64,000 nucleotides of DNA, taken from assembly GCA_030248135.1 (NCBI GenBank), contig JASANC010002724.1:91475-155474 (forward strand), in the 5' to 3' direction. The notes beneath the pieces are model-generated. The model made no database searches and had not been told where the DNA came from. It saw only the letters and a list, made by a program, of their open reading frames with translations. This document shows positions 11,585-22,484 of this stretch, one piece after another (position 1 is the stretch's first letter; the number at the start of each line of letters is the position of its first letter). The position numbers and the translations under genes were made by a program. This DNA is from Theristus sp. LFF4_11. Taxonomy: Eukaryota > Nematoda > Chromadorea > Monhysterida > Xyalidae.

Positions 11585-13257
11585 CGTCCGTTTACAATCC
11601 AAACATTCCAAACCTTCACAACACTTTGCGGCGGATGCTCATAGCGACTCGACTCATGGTGGCCAAAAATAGCAAAGCCAGCGCCATTTAGGCGACCTTT
11701 GTTGTAGAGCAGAAAAAACGGGTGGAATTCGGCGCACGGCATGTCCTGGCGCACGTTGTACCAGTAGTGTTTGCTTGTGGTGTGTGATAAAAAACGTTAA
11801 AAATTGAAATTTGTGAGTGAAGTCTTTAGTTTCGGTGCGCAACTACACCTGCCCCCACTGATGTAGTGTTACAGACAGCTGTTGGTTTTTTACGGCTGCA
11901 AACCATGTCACAACGCACTCAATAGTCAATCCACTAGAAGTCTCGTGCGTCGTGCGGTACACAATTACACACCCTGGTGGTGGTGTAAAAATGAGCCACC
12001 TTCCCTGGTAGTGTCTGCCAATAATGAGGCATTTCATGAACTGAAAACATCAATCACCTCAGACTACAAAAGTTTGCGTTTTTTTTGCTATACCCATGGT
12101 GTAGAAGCAGTATCCCTGGGTCTATTTTGTCTGTCTACTCGATGATTCATCCAACGGCGGCTTCAGGCAGTCCTTCTCCGGGTCGGCACCGTTCTGAATG
12201 TAGAATCCGGTACCAGTGCCTTGTGCGGCGAACTGCGCTGCGGTGCGTCCAGTCGTACAGATGGTGGCTGGAAGAACGACTTTAAGCGGCATTCATGAAG
12301 CAGTATTCAGTGACGCGTAGCTGTAGCTACGCCCCTTTAGCACCATTAGCATTCTGCTTTTTGTGGCTTGCGAAGTGCTGGAATCGAAAAACAATTCCGT
12401 GGCTCTCGCCGGGCTAAGCGGAGACCGAATCATCGGTGTAAACAAACATGCTATACCCGGATCCACAGTGTACATTGTCAGCGTCCAATCATTGCCGTCA
12501 TCGACAAACGGGAAATTGGCGGGAAATTTGAATTTCGATTTAGGCACTGACGTCTGAATGCCGGCAATGTAGCCGTTCACGTCGTACAGCAGTTGCACCG
12601 CGGCATCGTTGTTCGCCCAGTACCGGCGTCCTCGGAACGGGCCTTTGCCGCCTTTGAAGTGGAAAAACAGCTTTGAAAATGATGTTCAGAGACTCGATGC
12701 AGTGATAAGGTTTTTAATTTTAAATTAATTAATCCCACATTAATACATGCACGAACCACAAGTTTAAAATTCTTGTACTTTACGAATGCTTGATGAATAA
12801 GCTGCTTATATGTAAACACAAAAAAACTTGCAACAACTCACCATTTACAGCGCATTGATCGTCCTTCAATTTGAAGCCCTTCAAATCATCGTGGTTCAGA
12901 TCGCGTGGCAACGAGTCGAAACCCCAGCTGAACGGATTTAAATTCCATGTCACTGAAACAGTTGAGAAATTTGTCAATATTTTTCTTGGAACATTCTGAA
13001 AAAACGTACATACAGTTGAGGTGGCTGAAAATACGCACCAACTGAACACATTTGTTTACTTACAACCGGCAGTTGAACAAAATTGTGTGTTGGACGATTT
13101 GTTCGGTAGATAGACATTCTCTCGTTTTATATTTGTTTCAAACTGACAACTTTAAAAAAGCTAATTTTAGAAATTCCAAAAACGAGCCTCTTAAACCATC
13201 GTACTGTTAGCCAGCTAATACGATCACCGGAAAGATGAAAAGCAACAATAGCTTCAT
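11585..13257 (-). pseudogene. Secreted-protein family copy 2, nonsense-bearing
   Basis: Exons (minus): 13197-13257, 12842-12952, 12457-12651, 12094-12267 and a last one from about 11773 down to about 11585. Exon 1 is 61 bp and exon 4 is 174 bp, exactly as in copy 1, and the splice phases agree. Three lesions are seen. Codon 17 is TAA (13207-13209) where copy 1 has CAA. A TAG (12122-12124) stands where copy 1 has TGG. The last acceptor (AG at 11775-11774) is one base out of register for the conserved HYWYN...LLYNKGRLNG exon. Exons 3 and 4 of copy 1 are fused here. The signal peptide (MKLLLLFIFPVIVLAG) and all other codons are preserved, so inactivation looks recent. Alternatives are sequencing error or read-through, but three separate defects argue for decay. 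A SINE abuts the 3' end. Confidence 0.8.
12288..12340. repeat. Half copy of a CATTCATGAAGCAG hairpin element
   Basis: Begins AGCGGCATTCATGAAGCAGT and reaches the CGTAGCTGTAGCTACG centre, then breaks off; complete hairpins of the family are at 49,808, 50,872 and 57,417. Sits in the intron just upstream of pseudogene exon 4. Confidence 0.75.
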
Positions 13258-13738
13258 CACAGAAACACAATTGCGCTGAATCTGGAATTTTCTAGAAGTT
13301 ATAATAACAATCTTTATGGACATAAGCATTTATTTGGGGTACCAAAGTCGATTTAATGAAACAATTAAAAAAAAAACGTTTGTACCACGCCCACACCGGA
13401 CACAATTTTTGTGGCTTGTGTAACCATTCTCCTTGTGAATACTGCAAAGCAACACATGCCTGAACAAACAACTTTTTTAAATTTGCAATTCGACAACTTT
13501 CAACGTACAATAAGTGTGATATTTCAGCATTTCTTTTTTATTTCACCATTCTTTTTACAATGTCACAATAAACCCAACAAAGTATTGTCGATCACAGAAA
13601 TCACAAAACATAATAGTGCCTGTGGAACGTGACAAGAGCGAAACAAAAAAATGTACACCAGTTTTTTGTAACGTAACAAGCTATCAATATCCAAAATCGC
13701 ACGTCACACAGTAAATACCATGCCATAAATTTATCTGC
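13258..13738. other. Flank between secreted-protein pseudogene and large element
   Basis: Upstream of the pseudogene start and outside the 10-kb element. AT-rich, with scattered short open frames that show no codon bias or recognisable motif. Would contain the former promoter of copy 2; no clear TATA or initiator can be singled out. Confidence 0.4.
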
Positions 13739-13744
13739 GATCCT

Positions 13745-14166
13745 AGTAGTAAGGGTAGGGGGATTAGGGAGCAGATTTCGCTGCTCCCTGCCCAGGTTTC
13801 GCCCATTGCTCCCTGATATGCCTCCAGGGGTTTATGCTCTCTGGTTTCGCCTATTGCTCTCTGATATGCCCCCAGTTTTTCTGCTCCCTGATATGTCACC
13901 ACAAATGCGCGTACTCCTGCCTTATCCCCACGTTTGAGGCACGGTTGCTACATAGGTCCAATGTGCGATAGGCCACTGCGTGCATTCAGCAATATGCGTG
14001 TGCATGCAAAACTGATAACTTGCGAGCTGGTTGATAAAAAAAAACATGCTGAGCAGGGATTGAACCAAAAATTGACCGTGCGCTGCACGGCTTAACTTGT
14101 TAGATCGGCCGGGTTTGTCACATTACACGACGTCTTTGCGCTGCTATGTGCTTGCTTGCTATTGTC
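13745..14166 (+). repeat. Left terminal inverted repeat of the 10-kb element
   Basis: Contains two to three imperfect units of about 50 bases built around TTTCGCCCATTGCTCCCTGA, then a tRNA-like stretch with a B-box complement (GGGATTGAACC) and ends near TGCTTGCTTGCTATTG. Pairs with 23,502-23,932 in inverse orientation. Confidence 0.85.
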
Positions 14167-14263
14167 ATTTGTGCTTCGGCGCGACACTTCTTTGTGCTTT
14201 CTGACTTCTTCGTGAACGTCACCGTGTATTTCGGGCGCCAGCTGTTGTTTTCGAGCTGCTTCT

Positions 14264-15184
14264 TCAGGGCAGCCCAAAACTGGTGCACGGGATTGACGGG
14301 ACCCGCGAGCGAGGCCTGGCGGTTGTGTCCGTGTATGTGCCCGTCTTGTTGTACGGACACAGTGGACGGCAAGTGTAGCCGCTGGCGTGGTGCGCGAGCC
14401 AGCATGTCGGCAGCATGTTCGTGTCGTGCAGCAAGTGATGCTGCTTTGCGAACCTGCAGCTGTTTCCGGTTTGCTGCCAACCTTCGACCTGATGCCAGCA
14501 GTCGTCCGGGTACGCCGACATCAAGCACCAGGGCTCGCGCCCCATCACCACCCGAACAACGAGGCACGACACGCTGAATGTTTGTCGCGACTCGCTGTAA
14601 CTGGTGCCCACTACGAACGGAAAGTGGGCTTCGACGACGAGCTTCAACGGTGCGCCTTCTTGTTGCTGGTCAGCGAGCCGCACGTATTGCACACCGTGCA
14701 TCAGTGTGAACGTGAGCAGCTGCATCGATTCGACGCCCGGGCGGATTTTGGCCATCATCCGCCTAGCCCAAAACATGACGGCTGCAGATGTGCCAAAAGC
14801 CGGTGATTGTCGTCGAGTTCTGATGCATCGCTTTCGGTTAGTATAATCTTTCTCCATAAACGTGACCCAATATGCTTTAACACGCAGAGATAGAGAAAAC
14901 GTTTCACAACTGCGCGGCAATTTGAAACTTACCGTAATCTGGCGTCGGTTTTGCACAAAGGTTGGGAGACATTGACTAATCAGATTTGTTGTGAGTTTTA
15001 TGCTTTGATTTGCCTCACATTTTGAACAAATTGCGGGGAAGGGGCGGGGGTGGTTGGTCAGCTCAACATAGTTGTTCCAGAGCTTTTGGTTTCGGCGTGA
15101 ACAAGTTTTAAAATAAAGTTTTTCAGCGTCGCAAAGCTCGGCTGAACATTTCTGATGCAGGATGCAGCAAAAGCATAATTTCAT
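14264..15184 (-). CDS. Long open frame inside the 10-kb element, unknown
   Basis: 306 codons open on the minus strand in a locally GC-rich stretch next to the left inverted repeat. The middle part reads like protein (GTSAAVMFWARRMM, KLVVEAHFPFVVGTSYS) and the C-terminal third is rich in Cys, His and Trp (EPWCLMSAYPDDCW, CRPLCPYNKTG). I recognise no family. Competing open frames on both strands in the same stretch reduce confidence, and the first third is AT-rich and probably not coding. If real, it would be a gene carried by the element. Confidence 0.3.
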   Translation of the reverse strand: MKLCFCCILHQKCSAELCDAEKLYFKTCSRRNQKLWNNYVELTNHPRPFPAICSKCEANQSIKLTTNLISQCLPTFVQNRRQITVSFKLPRSCETFSLSLRVKAYWVTFMEKDYTNRKRCIRTRRQSPAFGTSAAVMFWARRMMAKIRPGVESMQLLTFTLMHGVQYVRLADQQQEGAPLKLVVEAHFPFVVGTSYSESRQTFSVSCLVVRVVMGREPWCLMSAYPDDCWHQVEGWQQTGNSCRFAKQHHLLHDTNMLPTCWLAHHASGYTCRPLCPYNKTGTYTDTTARPRSRVPSIPCTSFGLP

Positions 15185-15320
15185 TTCTCATTGTGAATTC
15201 TAAGCGTCCGATCCGAGCTTCGTCTGCAAGCGCCACGTTGTTTCTGATTCGTGTCGTGCACCGTGCTCGTGGTGTCGTCCACCATAATTGATCGAATTTC
15301 AACCGGCAAGCGATCTTATA

Positions 15321-15480
15321 CTGTATTACCTCTATTAACCCCCCCAAAATAAACCCCCACCCCCTCGACAAGTTTCCAAATAATCCCCCCCCCCCCAAAT
15401 AAACCCCCACTTCCTCGACTAGTTTCCAAATAATCACCCCCCAAAAATGAACCCCCATGGGCGTTTATTAGAAACCTGTT
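15321..15480. mobile_element. Diverged CCGTATTACC-type MITE copy
   Basis: Starts TA|CTGTATTACCTCTATTAA and contains several AAATAAACCCCCAC blocks, ending near the shared TTTATTAGAAACCTGTTTGA segment. Right terminus not intact. Confidence 0.65.
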
Positions 15481-16324
15481 TGAAATTCGTGCGCAGCCTG
15501 TTCTGTGGATTACCCTGGGCACGGAAATGCTAAAAACGGACGATTGAGATGATAATAGTGACCGTTAATAACAGAGTCATGCTGCAAAACCAAAACGCGC
15601 GACCAAAAACAAACAGTGTGTCTGTGCTTTGCGGTTCGGCAGCGATGGTTCATGCCGCAGCGCTTTGCTTTGCTTTTTGTTGGCGCAAAACAGTTTGCGT
15701 TTTCTCGTTTTTTATCGTGTTTTTGGTGAGCAAAGAATATACCTGCGGCTTCACCAGCCATTTTGCAGGGCTGCAAAAAGCAGCGAAATCCAAAACCCGC
15801 TATTCTTCTTGATATTGAAACGAACCTCTGTTTTGCGGAGGATTCCGCATTCGCGATTAGATCAGCTATTTTAGAATGGAGACGAACACACGGACAAAAG
15901 AGACAAACGGCCGTGAGAATTCCAATGAACGGAAACGAAATTCCGAGGGCAAACTGAACATCAAACATAAGGGTCATTTGAATCTCGACAAATTGGTGGC
16001 AATTAAATATTACAAGGACCATGGCAAGAAAATGTCAGTCCACTATGGGTTCGCAACAGTCTGCTGTGATATTCGTTGTTGTACTGGTAGATGAAACTGT
16101 ATTTTCCTTCACCTTGCTAGTCAATGCAGTATCCGGTGAAATTGCGGCCACGTATTGTTTTTAATCATTTATCCCGGTGTTTATTGTGCACATTGTATGT
16201 TCGTTTTGAGCGAAAGTATGGCCACGTAATTGTTTTAATCATTTTTCCGAAGTTCATGGTTACAACGGTATACGGTGACAACAAATGAAATGCGAATCAC
16301 AGAGTCTCATTCGTTCAATTCACA

Positions 16325-16476
16325 CTTAGAGCAGAAGTTTCTGCGACTTCCTTCCTGCCGTGGAAGGTATTTTTGCCATTTTGCCCACCCCTAAACCCCC
16401 CCCCCAAAATAAACCCCCACCCCCAGAAGTCGCTGAAGAAATAAACCCCCATGGGGGTTTATTAGAGGTAATACGG
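16325..16476. mobile_element. Partial CCGTATTACC-type MITE
   Basis: Shares AGAAGTTTCTGCGACTT and the AAATAAACCCCCAC core with the intact copies and ends GAGGTAATACGG followed by TA (16,477-16,478). Left terminus degraded. Confidence 0.7.
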
Positions 16477-16499
16477 TAGTTGTTCAAGAGCTTGGGCCT

Positions 16500-16890
16500 T
16501 GGGCGTTGGGGTGGGGCGGAGAACTGATATCGATAGCTAGCAGGGGTCTAGTTCGATTTTCGGCGAATCCGAGGGGGGTTCGCCCAAATTTGGGAGGGAG
16601 GGGGGGTTGGGAGGGTCGAAATCTGGAGGGGGGTCTGGTCTGCCCCCCCCCCAAATGCGAGAGGGGGTGGTTTGGGACCAAAATTAGTAGGGGGGAGTTT
16701 GCCCGGGTGTGGGAGGGTCGATTTCATTTGGGGAGGGTACCCCCACCCCCATAGTTGTTCTAGGGGGGGGGGGTGGCGGCAAGAGGGGGGGCGGGGGGGG
16801 AAAAAAAAGGCCCCCGGGGGGGGGGCGCCGCCGGGAGGAGGTTTTAAAGCCAACATAACTCCTAATCATTGTTCAAGGGAGCAAGAATGA
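16500..16890. repeat. Purine/G-run tract
   Basis: Long runs of G interrupted by TTTGG and CGAATT spacers, with a mirrored C run at 16,647 and 16,741. Open frames here are proline/glycine artefacts. A related block (AGCCAGCTATCTATCTGAAA, 16,980-17,060) recurs at 42,760-42,990 beside another G/C tract. Confidence 0.7.
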
Positions 16891-17219
16891 ACATAAAACC
16901 CCCCTAAAAAAACACGTCAAATTGGCACAAATTTTTTTCAGCCCATCTCTATCAGACAGGGTCTTTCGGCTCAGCTATTTTCTTTCTAAAAAATTTCTCA
17001 GCCAGCTATCTATCTGAAAATTTTTGCTTTCGAAGACATAAAACGAGTCACTTTTTAATTTTCACCATCCAATGGGTGCATTTTGCATCGTTTTTGTTGC
17101 AAATCGGGCAGTTCTTTTTGTCTCATCCAGAAATGCACAATATTCGGGTGAGCACGCGCAACAGCAGCAGCATGCAAACGAGAATGCGCCCGGGTATGAT
17201 GCCTACGACGACGATGGAT

Positions 17220-17870
17220 GTGATGCGGCTGAGTCGGCGGCGCATTTCAAGCGTTCGATCGATCCGCCGCCGGCGACGTTGCGTGTCGCCCAAAAGCGCC
17301 ACTTCATCGAGGAAACGAGCGTGGACCAGACGGCGGATGGCCGACAACGTAAAGTCGTCCACCCGAAGCTTCCAGCTGCCCGAGTGGCCCCTGGCAAAGA
17401 TTTTCGTTTCGACGGAGCCGGTCTCGCGCAGCCTTCGTCTGCACCTTGCTGTAATGCAATGGTAATGTACAGCGTTCAGCATTGCTTTTTTTCTATTTCT
17501 TGTCAAAAGAAAAAAAAATTCCGTACACTACTGATGAAGGCCGCGGAATTCTTTCCAAAAAAGTTCGCTGTTTCAATTCGCTGTTTTTGTTTTATGGCTT
17601 CTGACATATAGTGTTTAATGGCCCGAAATGTTAGATATGCAAGCTTCCATTCAGATTTAAAAATTACATGTGCAAGTGCAGTGGGTGGTGCATTAAATTT
17701 ACCGACGGCACGTGTGACTGTCCGTCGGCTGCAACCAAATAACGTGGCCACTTGGTCGATCGGGCTGACACTTCCCAGTGGTCGATTTGAACTGGCCGAA
17801 ACGCTGCCCAAGCACTTCAAAAATTGCGGCGTCCAGCCTCGGGTTCTCAGCGGCGCTCCGAAACACCGCG
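17220..17870 (-). CDS. Tc1-like helix-turn-helix DNA-binding domain, two exons (fragment)
   Basis: Exon 1 ends at 17,703 before a GTAAAT donor and encodes PIDQVATLFGCSRRTVTRAV, a helix-turn-helix. Exon 2 begins at 17,448 after TTGCATTACAG and, in matching phase, continues RCRRRLRETGSVETK and then VDDFTLSAIRRLVHARF. The RETGSV signature followed by a second helical part is typical of the bipartite DNA-binding domain of Tc1/mariner-type transposases and domesticated relatives (family knowledge). After about residue LLGD the frame becomes an Arg-rich run with no DDE catalytic domain. The upstream part runs into a GAT/GAC microsatellite. It lies inside the 10-kb element and is either a transposase remnant or a small DNA-binding protein. 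Boundaries are approximate. Confidence 0.5.
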
Positions 17871-17904
17871 TTGACTGGACGGCGGCTTGACGTTGCTGTT
17901 GACT

Positions 17905-18160
17905 GATCTGATGAAGATGACGACGACGATGATGGTGCGGGTGGCAACGACAACGACGATGATGGTGGTGGCGATGACGACGACGACGATGATGGTGGTG
18001 GCGATGACGACGACGACGATGATGGTGGTGGCGATGACGACGACGACGACGATAATGGTGGTGCCGATGACGACGATGACGATGATGATGGTGCGGTGGC
18101 AACGACAACGACGATGATGGTGGTGGCGATGACGACGACGATGACGATGATGGTAGTGCT
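17905..18160. repeat. GAT/GAC/GGT trinucleotide minisatellite
   Basis: Units close to GACGACGATGATGGTGGTGG repeat with a period near 30 bases. They would encode Ser/Pro or His runs in minus frames, which explains the long low-complexity open frames at 17,503-18,307. Confidence 0.9.
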
Positions 18161-18168
18161 GTGGTTTG

Positions 18169-20831
18169 CTGATTGGGGACTGCAATTTTTTGATATTTGA
18201 CGGTTTGAGAAGTTTGCACCATACCCGTGGGGCGGTGTGAGGTACCGCTGTGCGCAGCCCTCAAAACATGACGTCATTGCCGTAGAGAAATAGGCTGTAC
18301 CCCACATCGTCGCCCGGGTATGGTTTGCCTTTCACACACATTTGTTGTTGTGCAAAGTTCGCATTTAAAGATAAAATGGCAGCCTCGATTGTGTACTGTT
18401 TTTCTGAACCGTTACCGTTTGTGTGTTGTGAACACACAAAGACACTGATTAAAAATGTGAAAAAATAAAATTAAAAATGATTAAAAACATATGTTTTAGT
18501 TGAAAAAACCTATAATCTTAAATCCTAATTAAACCTGGCAGGTTTCGGCGCTTTAATTCAAGACCTGACTTGATGCAATCCCGGAGCGCCATAAACGCCT
18601 AAGCGTTTATCCATAGTGCAGATGCACCGGTCTTCAGTTGAAACCGGGATTGACAGCTTAAAATTTGTTAGCCTAACAGTAAAACTTTGTTTGTTGGTTG
18701 AAAAAAAATAACGGAACGAATTGTTTTGTGGCTGCCCAGTTGTTCAGTTCTAAAAAACGAAATGTCAACCTGTTCGCCGTCACCCTCGATTCGTGCTCTT
18801 TTCCGATTGCTACGCTCGTTGTCTGTGTCACCGTTGGTGTTTTGCACCGTTCGTACGTTGTCAACAGTGTTGTCGTTACTGTGTGTCGTCCGGCGGTGTC
18901 GACTGCTCGTGCTCTTGCATTTGAATGTCTCGCGGAGGGAGTGGTGCCGCCATCGTTTCCGTGTCGTTCATGCCAAATCCAGCAGATTGAGAGATTTATT
19001 TATTAATTAATTTAACCTCAAGTTTATGGATAAAAACCAAAATTTGATTGTTTGTTCGGTCGCCCAAGACCGCAGTTGTGTGCGGCCGCGAGAAAGCTCG
19101 TTTCGTCGGCTCAGCTGCGATCACGGTTTCATAGTCGTGATCGACCAGCGCCAGTTGTGGAGGAACGGTGGCGTAGTCGTGATCGGACTCGAAGACTTTC
19201 AAGCATTTGTCAATTTTCAGTAATTTTCTCTTTATTATTGTTGTTCTGGACATGGTCTGAAAGTTTGATAAGCAAATCCATCGCGGCAAAGCATGCGCCA
19301 AAAGTAAATTACAAGCAAATTCAAACAAAACTAAAGCCAAACTAAAACATATTTCTCGTGCCAATTTACTTTTCATATGCATAAAAATGGTGGTTTTGTG
19401 GATTGTCAATGATGTTGGTTGGATCGAAAAACCAACCAACCTTCGATCCGTGAAACATCGCCAGGCCTCCTTCATAACAAACGATAATAGTATAGCCGTG
19501 CTGATTGGGGACTGCAATTTTTTGATATTTGACGGTTTGAGAAGTTTGCACCATACCCGTGGGGCGGTGTGAGGTACCGCTGTGCGCAGCCCTCAAAACA
19601 TGACGTCATTGCCGTAGAGAAATAGGCTGTACCCCACATCGTCGCCCGGGTATGGTTTGCCTTTCACACACATTTGTTGTTGTGCAAAGTTCGCATTTAA
19701 AGATAAAATGGCAGCCTCGATTGTGTACTGTTTTTCTGAACCGTTACCGTTTGTGTGTTGTGAACACACAAAGACGCTGATTAAAAATGTGAAAAAATAA
19801 AATTAAAAATGATTAAAAACATATGTTTTAGTTGAAAAAACCTATAATCTTAAATCCTAATTAAACTTGGCAGGTTTCGGCGCTTTAATTCAAGACCTGA
19901 CTTGATGCAATCCCGGAGCGCCATAAACGCCTAAGCGTTTATCCATAGTGCAGATGCACCGGTCTTCAGTTGAAACCGGGATTGACAGCTTAAAATTTGT
20001 TAGCCTAACAGTAAAACTTTGTTTGTTGGTTGAAAAAAAAATAACGGAACGAATTGTTTTGTGGCTGCCCACTTGTTCAGTTCTAAAAAACGAAATGTCA
20101 ACCTGTTCGCCGTCACCCTCGATTCGTGCTCTTTTCCGATTGCTACGCTAGTTGTCTGTGTCACCGTTGGTGTTTTGCACCGTTCGTACGTTGTCAACAG
20201 TGTTGTCGTTACTGTGTGTCGTCCGGCGGTGTCGACTGCTCGTGCTCTTGCATTTGAATGTCTCGCGGAGGGAGTGGTGCCGCCATCGTTTCCGTGTCGT
20301 TCATGCCAAATCCAGCAGATTGAGAGATTTATTTATTAATTAATTTAACCTCAAGTTTATGGATAAAAACCAAAATTTGATTGTTTGTTCGGTCGCCCAA
20401 GACCGCAGTTGTGTGCGGCCGCGAGAAAGCTCGTTTCGTCGGCTCAGCTGCGATCACGGTTTCAATCGTGATCGACCAGCGCCAGTTGTGGCGGAACGGT
20501 GGCGTAGTCGTGATCGGACTCGAAGACTTTCAAGCATTTGTCCATTTTCAGCAATGTTCTCTTTATTATTGTTGTTCTGGACATGGTCTGAAAGTTTGAT
20601 AAGCAAATCCATCGCGGCAAAGCATGCGCCAAAAGTAAATTACAAGCAAATTCAAGCAAAACTAAAGCCAAACTAAAACATATTTCTCGTGCCAATTTAC
20701 TTTTCATATGCATAAAAATGGTGGTTTTGTGGATTGTCAATGATGTTGGTTGGATCGAAAAACCAACCAACCTTCGATCCGTGAAACATCGCCAGGCCTC
20801 CTTCATAACAAACGATAATAGTATAGCCGTG
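18169..20831. repeat. Perfect-looking tandem duplication, 1.33-kb unit
   Basis: The first unit runs about 18,169-19,500 and the second 19,501-20,831; they differ by few substitutions and small indels. Each begins CTGATTGGGGACTGCAATTT and ends GATAATAGTATAGCCGTG. Each contains a small inverted-repeat element (18,221-18,320 and its copy) with ends CCCGTGGGGCGGTGTGAGG / GTACCCCACATCGTCGCCCG. Open frames of 60-105 codons on both strands occur in duplicate, but none has a recognisable domain, so I call no gene. High identity suggests a recent event. Confidence 0.9.
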
Positions 20832-20964
20832 CCGGAATGTGCATGTTGCATGCACAACGATGATCTGATAAACGGCGCACACACGGCCGGCTCGGTGAAC
20901 TTCAACAATCGTTTTTTACAACAATAACATACTGAAAGTTTTTTTCACTTTTCTTTATGGTTTT

Positions 20965-21190
20965 ATACGTAAGGCCCATTCATGCAAACGCGCGCTGAAG
21001 CGCGCTGACGCGCGCTGACCAGCTTCATCATGAATGAAGAAATGAAGCTGCGTCAGCCGCTGCGGCTTTTTAGGTTTTTTGCCCATTCACGAACGCGCGC
21101 GCTGAAGCGCGCTGAAGCGCGCTGACCAGCTTCATCATGAATGAAGAAATGAAGCTGCGTCAGCCGCTGCGGCTTTTGATGTCCGGACCC
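20965..21190. repeat. GCGC-rich palindromic MITE cluster
   Basis: Two tandem units starting GCCCATTCAYG and carrying repeats of CGCGCTGAAG with AGCTTCATCATGAATGAAGA. The same sequence occurs inverted at 22,485-22,810, and a fragment at 58,635-58,680 (AATGCGCTTCAGCGCGCGCG). Confidence 0.8.
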
Positions 21191-21386
21191 CAAATGCCGC
21201 AGCGGCTTGTCTGAAAAATGAAACGTATTTGCATAATTTCTGCGCTTTCAATTGTGATAGATGCAGACCAAAAAGGGAATGGATTTAATTGTTGTAAAAT
21301 TAAATTAATTGAGGAATACAGTAAGTTTTATTGTGCTGCGTTTGTGAAAGAAACCAACAGATAAAAACGATAAAAACAACTGGGCT

Positions 21387-21456
21387 AAGACGGGTTTCGA
21401 ACTTTGGCCTCTGTGCTGACAGGCACAACATGTTACCACTGCACTATAGTAGTTGA
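21387..21456 (-). tRNA. tRNA-like sequence (Asp-like, probably a pseudogene or SINE head)
   Basis: On the minus strand CTATAGTGCAGTGGTAACAT resembles an A-box D-arm, GTGCCTGTCAGCAC an anticodon arm with GTC, and AAGTTCGAAACCC a B-box T-arm. The anticodon loop and T-stem do not pair cleanly and no 7-bp acceptor stem is evident, so a working gene is unlikely. Confidence 0.4.
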
Positions 21457-21749
21457 CAGGTGGGAACCTCTCTAGGTGTTTGTTCATTAAATGTCGTTCA
21501 GTTTTATCGTTTTGTGCTGTTGTCTGTGTTGTCTCCGTGCGTGCTGTTTAGTACACACTATATACCGCTTCGATTCGTTGTTTTCGCCGTTTCAGTGAAT
21601 GTTTTGATCTTTTGATTTGTGCAACATTCACTAATCATGTGCTGCCGTTGAGGAAACTTTTTTTGCAATGCTCTACACCGTGGCAAGGCTAAAAAAGGAA
21701 AAAGATTTCACGCCAAACCGCAGTTGAAGAAAACAATTACTTCACATCA

Positions 21750-22250
21750 CGGTGTGGGGTACCGATGTGCGCAGCCCTCAAAACCGGTGTGCGTGCAGGC
21801 CGCAAGAAATTTATGCCGCGGCACTGTTTCGAGACGGGTTTGAGGGCTGTGCACCACTTTGAGGGCTGTGCACCACTTTGAGGGCTGTGCACCATTTTGA
21901 GGACTATGCACCATTTGCAAGCAACGTGAAAGCAAATTGCATCCTAGAATGTTCAGTCAAAATGCAGAAATCGTACAAAATTGTTCATAAAAAACTGTAT
22001 TTTGCGGTGTAGCTTTCAAAGTTTTTCTTCACTTCGAAAGTCCATTTCACAATTTTTCAATAAATATGCGCCTAAGATCAGAAAACTTTTGGTGTGAAAC
22101 CATAAAAAACAGCACAAAAAAGCATTCTGAATGAATTTGGCCCTTTTTGCAGTTTGCAAGGCAGCCGGTGTAATGAAGCAAAGCTAGCAAAGCTTGTTCT
22201 TGCGGGCTGCACACCGGTTTTAAGGGCTGCGCAAATCAGTACCCCACACA
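21750..22250. mobile_element. 0.5-kb element with GTGTGGGGTAC inverted ends
   Basis: Left end GTGTGGGGTACCGATGTGCG with CAGCCCTCAAAACCGG; the right end is the inverse (CCGGTTTTAAGGGCTGCGC ... AGTACCCCACAC). A run of GAGGGCTGTGCACCACTTT units lies inside. Related short copies are in both 1.33-kb units. Confidence 0.75.
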
Positions 22251-22484
22251 GTCGCACGGGTACAGTTCACATAAATTTCACATAAATTTCTTGCACTACT
22301 TTTCTGCTTTGTTGAGTATTCGTATTCTCACTGTCACACTTATTTTGAGACTAATTACGCTATACAATACTGTTCAGAATCTGTCAGAAAAGTACTAAAT
22401 GATTTAACAAAAAAGTCTTGCAACATTTGTGAAAGATTGTCACTGACAGCAACAATCAGCGATTTTGCACACACAAATTTGATG

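Noticed and set aside
13197..13257. A 24-base GT...AG mini-intron that would remove the TAA from exon 1 of copy 2
   Set aside because: GTGATC...TAACAG would keep frame, but 24 bases is far below known animal intron sizes and would delete part of the signal peptide that copy 1 retains.
16506..16890. Glycine/proline-rich frames on both strands
   Set aside because: Artefacts of G and C runs.
17503..18307. Long minus-strand frames rich in His, Ser and Pro
   Set aside because: Produced by the GAT/GAC/GGT minisatellite; only the non-repetitive end near 17,700 is retained as an HTH exon.
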